From: Bugula neritina
Taxonomy: Eukaryota > Bryozoa > Gymnolaemata > Cheilostomatida > Bugulidae
Assembly (NCBI GenBank): GCA_964035545.1
Contig: OZ037768.1
Location: forward strand, 23,400,819 to 23,464,818
Direction: 5' to 3'
Length of the DNA stretch: 64,000 bases
This document shows, piece after piece, positions 61,301 to 64,000 of this stretch. The notes below the pieces were generated by a model. It was not told the DNA's origin and searched no databases. It worked only from the letters and a program-made list of their open reading frames with translations. The first letter of the stretch is position 1; the number at the start of each line of letters is the position of its first letter. The position numbers and the translations under genes were made by a program.

Positions 61301-63315
61301 CAAAATGTAAGTTACATACAAGGTAAGTGTGTTTAATTATAAGGTACATAACACAGAATAAAACATACTGTTACTTCTACATACCGGCTGTGACTTACTC
61401 CTACAAGGTAAGTATTACTTACACACGTACTGTGACTTACTCCTACAAGGTAAGTATTACTTACACACGTACTGTGACTTACTCCTACAAGATAAGTATT
61501 ACCTACACAGCTGCTGTGACTTACTCCTAAAAGGTAAGTATTACTCCCACACGTACTGTGACTTACTCCTACAGGGTAAGTATTACCTACACACCTGGCT
61601 CATCATCCACTTCAAGATTCAGTAACTCAGTGAATGCATTTTTAGCAGCGTTGGTTTTGGCTTCTTTCTTAGTTTTGCCTTGACCTTGAGGAAACTCCTG
61701 CCCATCCACCGTGCAGGAGCAGGCAAATCTAAACCAACATCATTATAATAAATAAAGGAAAATAAGTGTATAATATTAATTATAAAGATACAGGGAGCAG
61801 CCGTGTTCTAGGGGTTAGAGCATTTGCATAGTAAGTACGAAGGTCATGGGTTTGAACCCCGACAAAGGCTATTGGTGATGTTAGGAAGAGCATCCAGTCA
61901 AAATTGCTCCTGTGCCCCACCCAAAATTCAACAAACCCCTTTTCAGATCTGGGTTTCTCAAGGTATATTGAGTTATTAGTTATACAGATACATTTTACAA
62001 TGGAGATTGATGGAGACGTCTGCGGAAGTGACGTGATGCACCCACCTCATGCCAAGCGCGGGGTTAATTGGAGCACACTCCTGGAAGGTGGTGGCCAGTC
62101 TGCTCATTGCCGAGTACTCCATCAGGGCGCTCACCGGGTTCTTCTCGCCGTCTATGAACCCCTGTATCAGCTCCGGGGGGATCTTCTTGGGGCGGTGGGT
62201 CTTGAGGGTCTGTGATACGACTTGCTGCATGGCTGAATACACATCAACATGTGCTAAACTTCCCCTACACTGATATAACTATAGTGCTATACTTGTAGGA
62301 CATGTGCTAAACTTCCCCTCCACTGATATAACTATAGTGCTATACTTCTAGGACATGTGCTAAACTACCCCTACACTGATATAACTATAGTGCTATACTT
62401 GTAAGACATGTGCTAAACTTCCCCTACACTGATATAACTATAGTGCTATACTTGTAGGACATGTGCTAAACTACCCCTACACTGATATAACTATAGTGCT
62501 ATACTTGTAGGACATGTGCTAAACTTCCCCTCCACTGATATAACTATAGTGCTATACTTGTAGGACATGTGCTAAACTACCCCTACACTGATATAACTAT
62601 AGTGCTATACTTGTAGGACATGTGCTAAACTTCCCCTACACTGATATAACTATAGTGATATACTTGTAGGACATGTGCTAAACTTCCCCTACACTGATAT
62701 AACTATAGTGCTACACTTGTAGGACATGTGTTAAACTACCCCTACACTGATATAACTATAGTGCTATACTTGTAGGACATGTGCTAAACTACCTCTACAC
62801 TGATATAACTATAGTGCTATACTTGTAGGACATGTGCTAAACTACCTCTACACTGATATAACTATAGTGCTATACTTGTAGGACATGTGCTAAACTTCCC
62901 CTATACTGATATAACTATAGTGCTATTCATACTCTGGTTTACCTGCGACCAACATACCTGCCCGTTCCGACTTTTTCACAGGCCGACTGAGACTCTCGCT
63001 GGCATCTCCGGCTGCTTGAGTCACATGACCCACTGGTGGCCCGACAACCGGCTCCTGGTAAGACTGGAGAGCAGCAGAACCTAGGATTATAGCAATATTA
63101 TACACTACCAGCCACTGAAGTGTTGTCCTCCATTCAACTAAATATACGCCTGCTTTCGTATATATAAATTGCAGATCTTTCCCAAGTGTTGAGAAATAGT
63201 TTATATATATTTGAATCAAACCTTTTTTTGTTGTTCTCCTTGTCTGAGAAGTACCGAGACTTGGGAAGTCATCATTTTCCAGTAAGTTTTGATTCGGGGC
63301 TCCAGTACGCCACAT
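55336..63315 (-). CDS. ADAR: Double-stranded RNA adenosine deaminase
   Basis: Sixteen exons (63315-63222, 63080-62958, 62232-62046, 61728-61595, 61265-61150, 61046-60931, 60798-60672, 60037-59899, 59677-59548, 58860-58702, 58516-58460, 57899-57790, 57396-57211, 56802-56640, 56190-56122, 55582-55336) join into 718 residues. Two dsRNA-binding domains span exons 3-4 (NPVSALMEY ... [16 protein letters not shown]) and exons 6-7 (NPISVLQEF ... [16 protein letters not shown]). The deaminase keeps its zinc/catalytic motifs: HAEV in exon 9, PCGDGA in exon 10 and SCSDK in exon 13. The end, YEEAKKTF...GYGHWVTKP, is closest to the ADAR1 type. The enzyme converts adenosine to inosine in duplex RNA. The start is the Met after an in-frame stop, but further 5' exons (for example Z-DNA binding) could lie beyond the window. 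Confidence 0.93.
56405..56628. repeat. 17-bp minisatellite in ADAR intron
   Basis: About 13 units of TACGTGATAGTCTGCAG ending just before the donor of exon 14. Confidence 0.9.
57537..57670 (+). mobile_element. tRNA-derived SINE in ADAR intron
   Basis: GGTCTAGGGGTCAGAG resembles the A box, and GGTTCTAACCCC the B box. The family body GATGTTAGGAAGAGCATCCA and GTCATAATTGCTCCTATGCC follow. It is antisense to ADAR. Confidence 0.75.
58942..59464. mobile_element. Possible LTR or MITE in ADAR intron 9
   Basis: TGTAGTG at the left and CACTACA at the right form a short inverted terminal repeat, and TATAAAAG occurs at 59340-59347. No clear target duplication is seen, so the call is tentative. Confidence 0.3.
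60095..60402. repeat. 23-bp minisatellite in ADAR intron
   Basis: About 13 units of GAGGGTATATAATGAGGGTACTA. Confidence 0.95.
61375..61590. repeat. 42-bp minisatellite in ADAR intron
   Basis: Units containing GTGACTTACTCCTACAAGG followed by TAAGTATTAC. Each unit has a near-perfect 5' splice-site word (AGGTAAGTAT) on the strand opposite to ADAR. Confidence 0.85.
61797..61930 (+). mobile_element. tRNA-derived SINE in ADAR intron
   Basis: Best-preserved copy: GCAGCCGTGTTCTAGGGGTT, TAGAGCATTTGCATAGTA, the B box GGGTTTGAACCCC, then GATGTTAGGAAGAGCATCCA. It is antisense to ADAR, between exons 3 and 4. Confidence 0.85.
62240..62935. repeat. 53-bp minisatellite in ADAR intron 2
   Basis: About 13 units of 53 bases containing ACATGTGCTAAACT and CTGATATAACTATAGTGCTA, with few substitutions. 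It spans nearly the whole intron between exons 2 and 3. Confidence 0.95.
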
Positions 63316-63359
63316 ATTGTAGTAACAGCAGATCTTTCACCAGGTAATGATCTTTGCAG

Positions 63360-64000
63360 CCTACACAAGTTTAGCAACATTATGACTATTAAAATTACCA
63401 TAGTCCGATTGCTAACTTAATCAATCACACAATCTGAATTGAAGTGACAACCAGCGTGAATCAAATTACTTTTAGGATTACTATTAGTATTACTAGTGTT
63501 ACTACACAATTTACAGTAAGACACAATCTTCCAAAAGTCAATATTATTATCATTTTGATGATTTATCAAATATAATTGCTGTACTAAGAGTAATATAGGC
63601 ATACTTATACTAATTTTGATAATAATCACACTCATAATCATTAGTCTTGGAGTTACTTTTATAACATGATTCATCAAAATCATAATGATGATAAGACTTA
63701 TCCTTATGATTATGAATTATGATTATCAGATAAGTATAAGCAAATTTCAGGTATTATTATAAATATTATGACTTGTAACATTAAGTTTAATGGTAATAAT
63801 ACAATTCAAGATTCAGGACTTTCTTAATAATTTTAGCAATTTTAATTATTATAATTAATATAATTATCATTAACTTGAAGATACACTTAGTCTTACACTT
63901 ACTTAGACTTTCAGTTTGATTGTCACACCCACAGTGAGGGTCACCTTCACACTTAGTCTCACAGTCACAGTGATTTGAAACTCAATCACTATCAGTCAAT
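63360..64000. other. Region upstream of first recognised ADAR exon
   Basis: AT-rich DNA with degenerate TTATGATTATGA words and TCACACTTAGTCTCACAGTC repeats at the edge. A splice acceptor at about 63,360 suggests the first recognised ADAR exon has a leader exon further right. No coding exon is recognised. Confidence 0.4.

Noticed and set aside
61840-61870. Possible tRNA gene suggested by the B-box-like GGGTTTGAACCCC
   Set aside because: No foldable acceptor, D or anticodon arms. The same body recurs at four sites, so it is a tRNA-derived SINE.

Overview
This is nuclear DNA of a multicellular animal. It is AT-rich, its genes are split by many small GT-AG introns, and it carries animal-specific families: an ADAR RNA-editing deaminase, a dynein axonemal assembly factor (so the animal has motile cilia), TRIM-like B-box/coiled-coil/propeller proteins, tRNA-derived SINEs and hAT DNA transposons. 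Gene structure and repeat types suggest an invertebrate, perhaps a lophotrochozoan. That placement is inference; nothing in the sequence fixes the species. All exon models below were read by eye from splice signals, phase continuity and family resemblance.

Layout. 1-3.3 kb: the 3' seven exons of a TRIM-like gene (+). 4.9-7.2 kb: a broken tyrosine-recombinase-like gene (-) with two frameshifts. 8-12.1 kb: AT microsatellites, a hammerhead-ribozyme-like motif and two hAT-like elements, one nested in the other. 15.6-17.1 kb: a second, 5'-truncated copy of the TRIM-like propeller cassette, with duplicated downstream flank, about 14 kb from the first. 17-24 kb: repeats and no convincing gene. 24.1-26.0 kb: a compact TATA-containing gene for a secreted Gly/Asn-repeat protein (+).

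27.2-50.2 kb holds one large minus-strand gene whose 34 coding exons join without a frame break into 1738 residues. The N-terminal third resembles the axonemal dynein assembly factor DNAAF8 (human C16orf71). The C-terminal half is a tandem series of divergent nucleoside-diphosphate-kinase-like modules; in the clearest one the active-site His position is occupied by Tyr. Its introns hold a hAT element, a solo LTR, SINEs and many private minisatellites. PSMA2, the proteasome alpha-2 subunit, is complete at 51.2-53.9 kb (+) and diverges from DNAAF8 across about 1 kb. ADAR (-) fills 55.3-63.3 kb in 16 coding exons, with two dsRNA-binding domains and a deaminase with intact HAE, PCG and SCSDK motifs; PSMA2 and ADAR converge.

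The genes do not form one pathway. PSMA2 and ADAR are housekeeping or RNA-editing genes, DNAAF8 serves cilia, the TRIM-like genes may act in immunity or ubiquitin signalling, and the Gly/Asn protein is probably extracellular. The most unusual points are the long DNAAF8 with pseudo-NDK modules, the phase-compatible duplicated propeller cassette, the hammerhead-like motif, the nested hAT pair, and two GC-AG introns required by reading frame.
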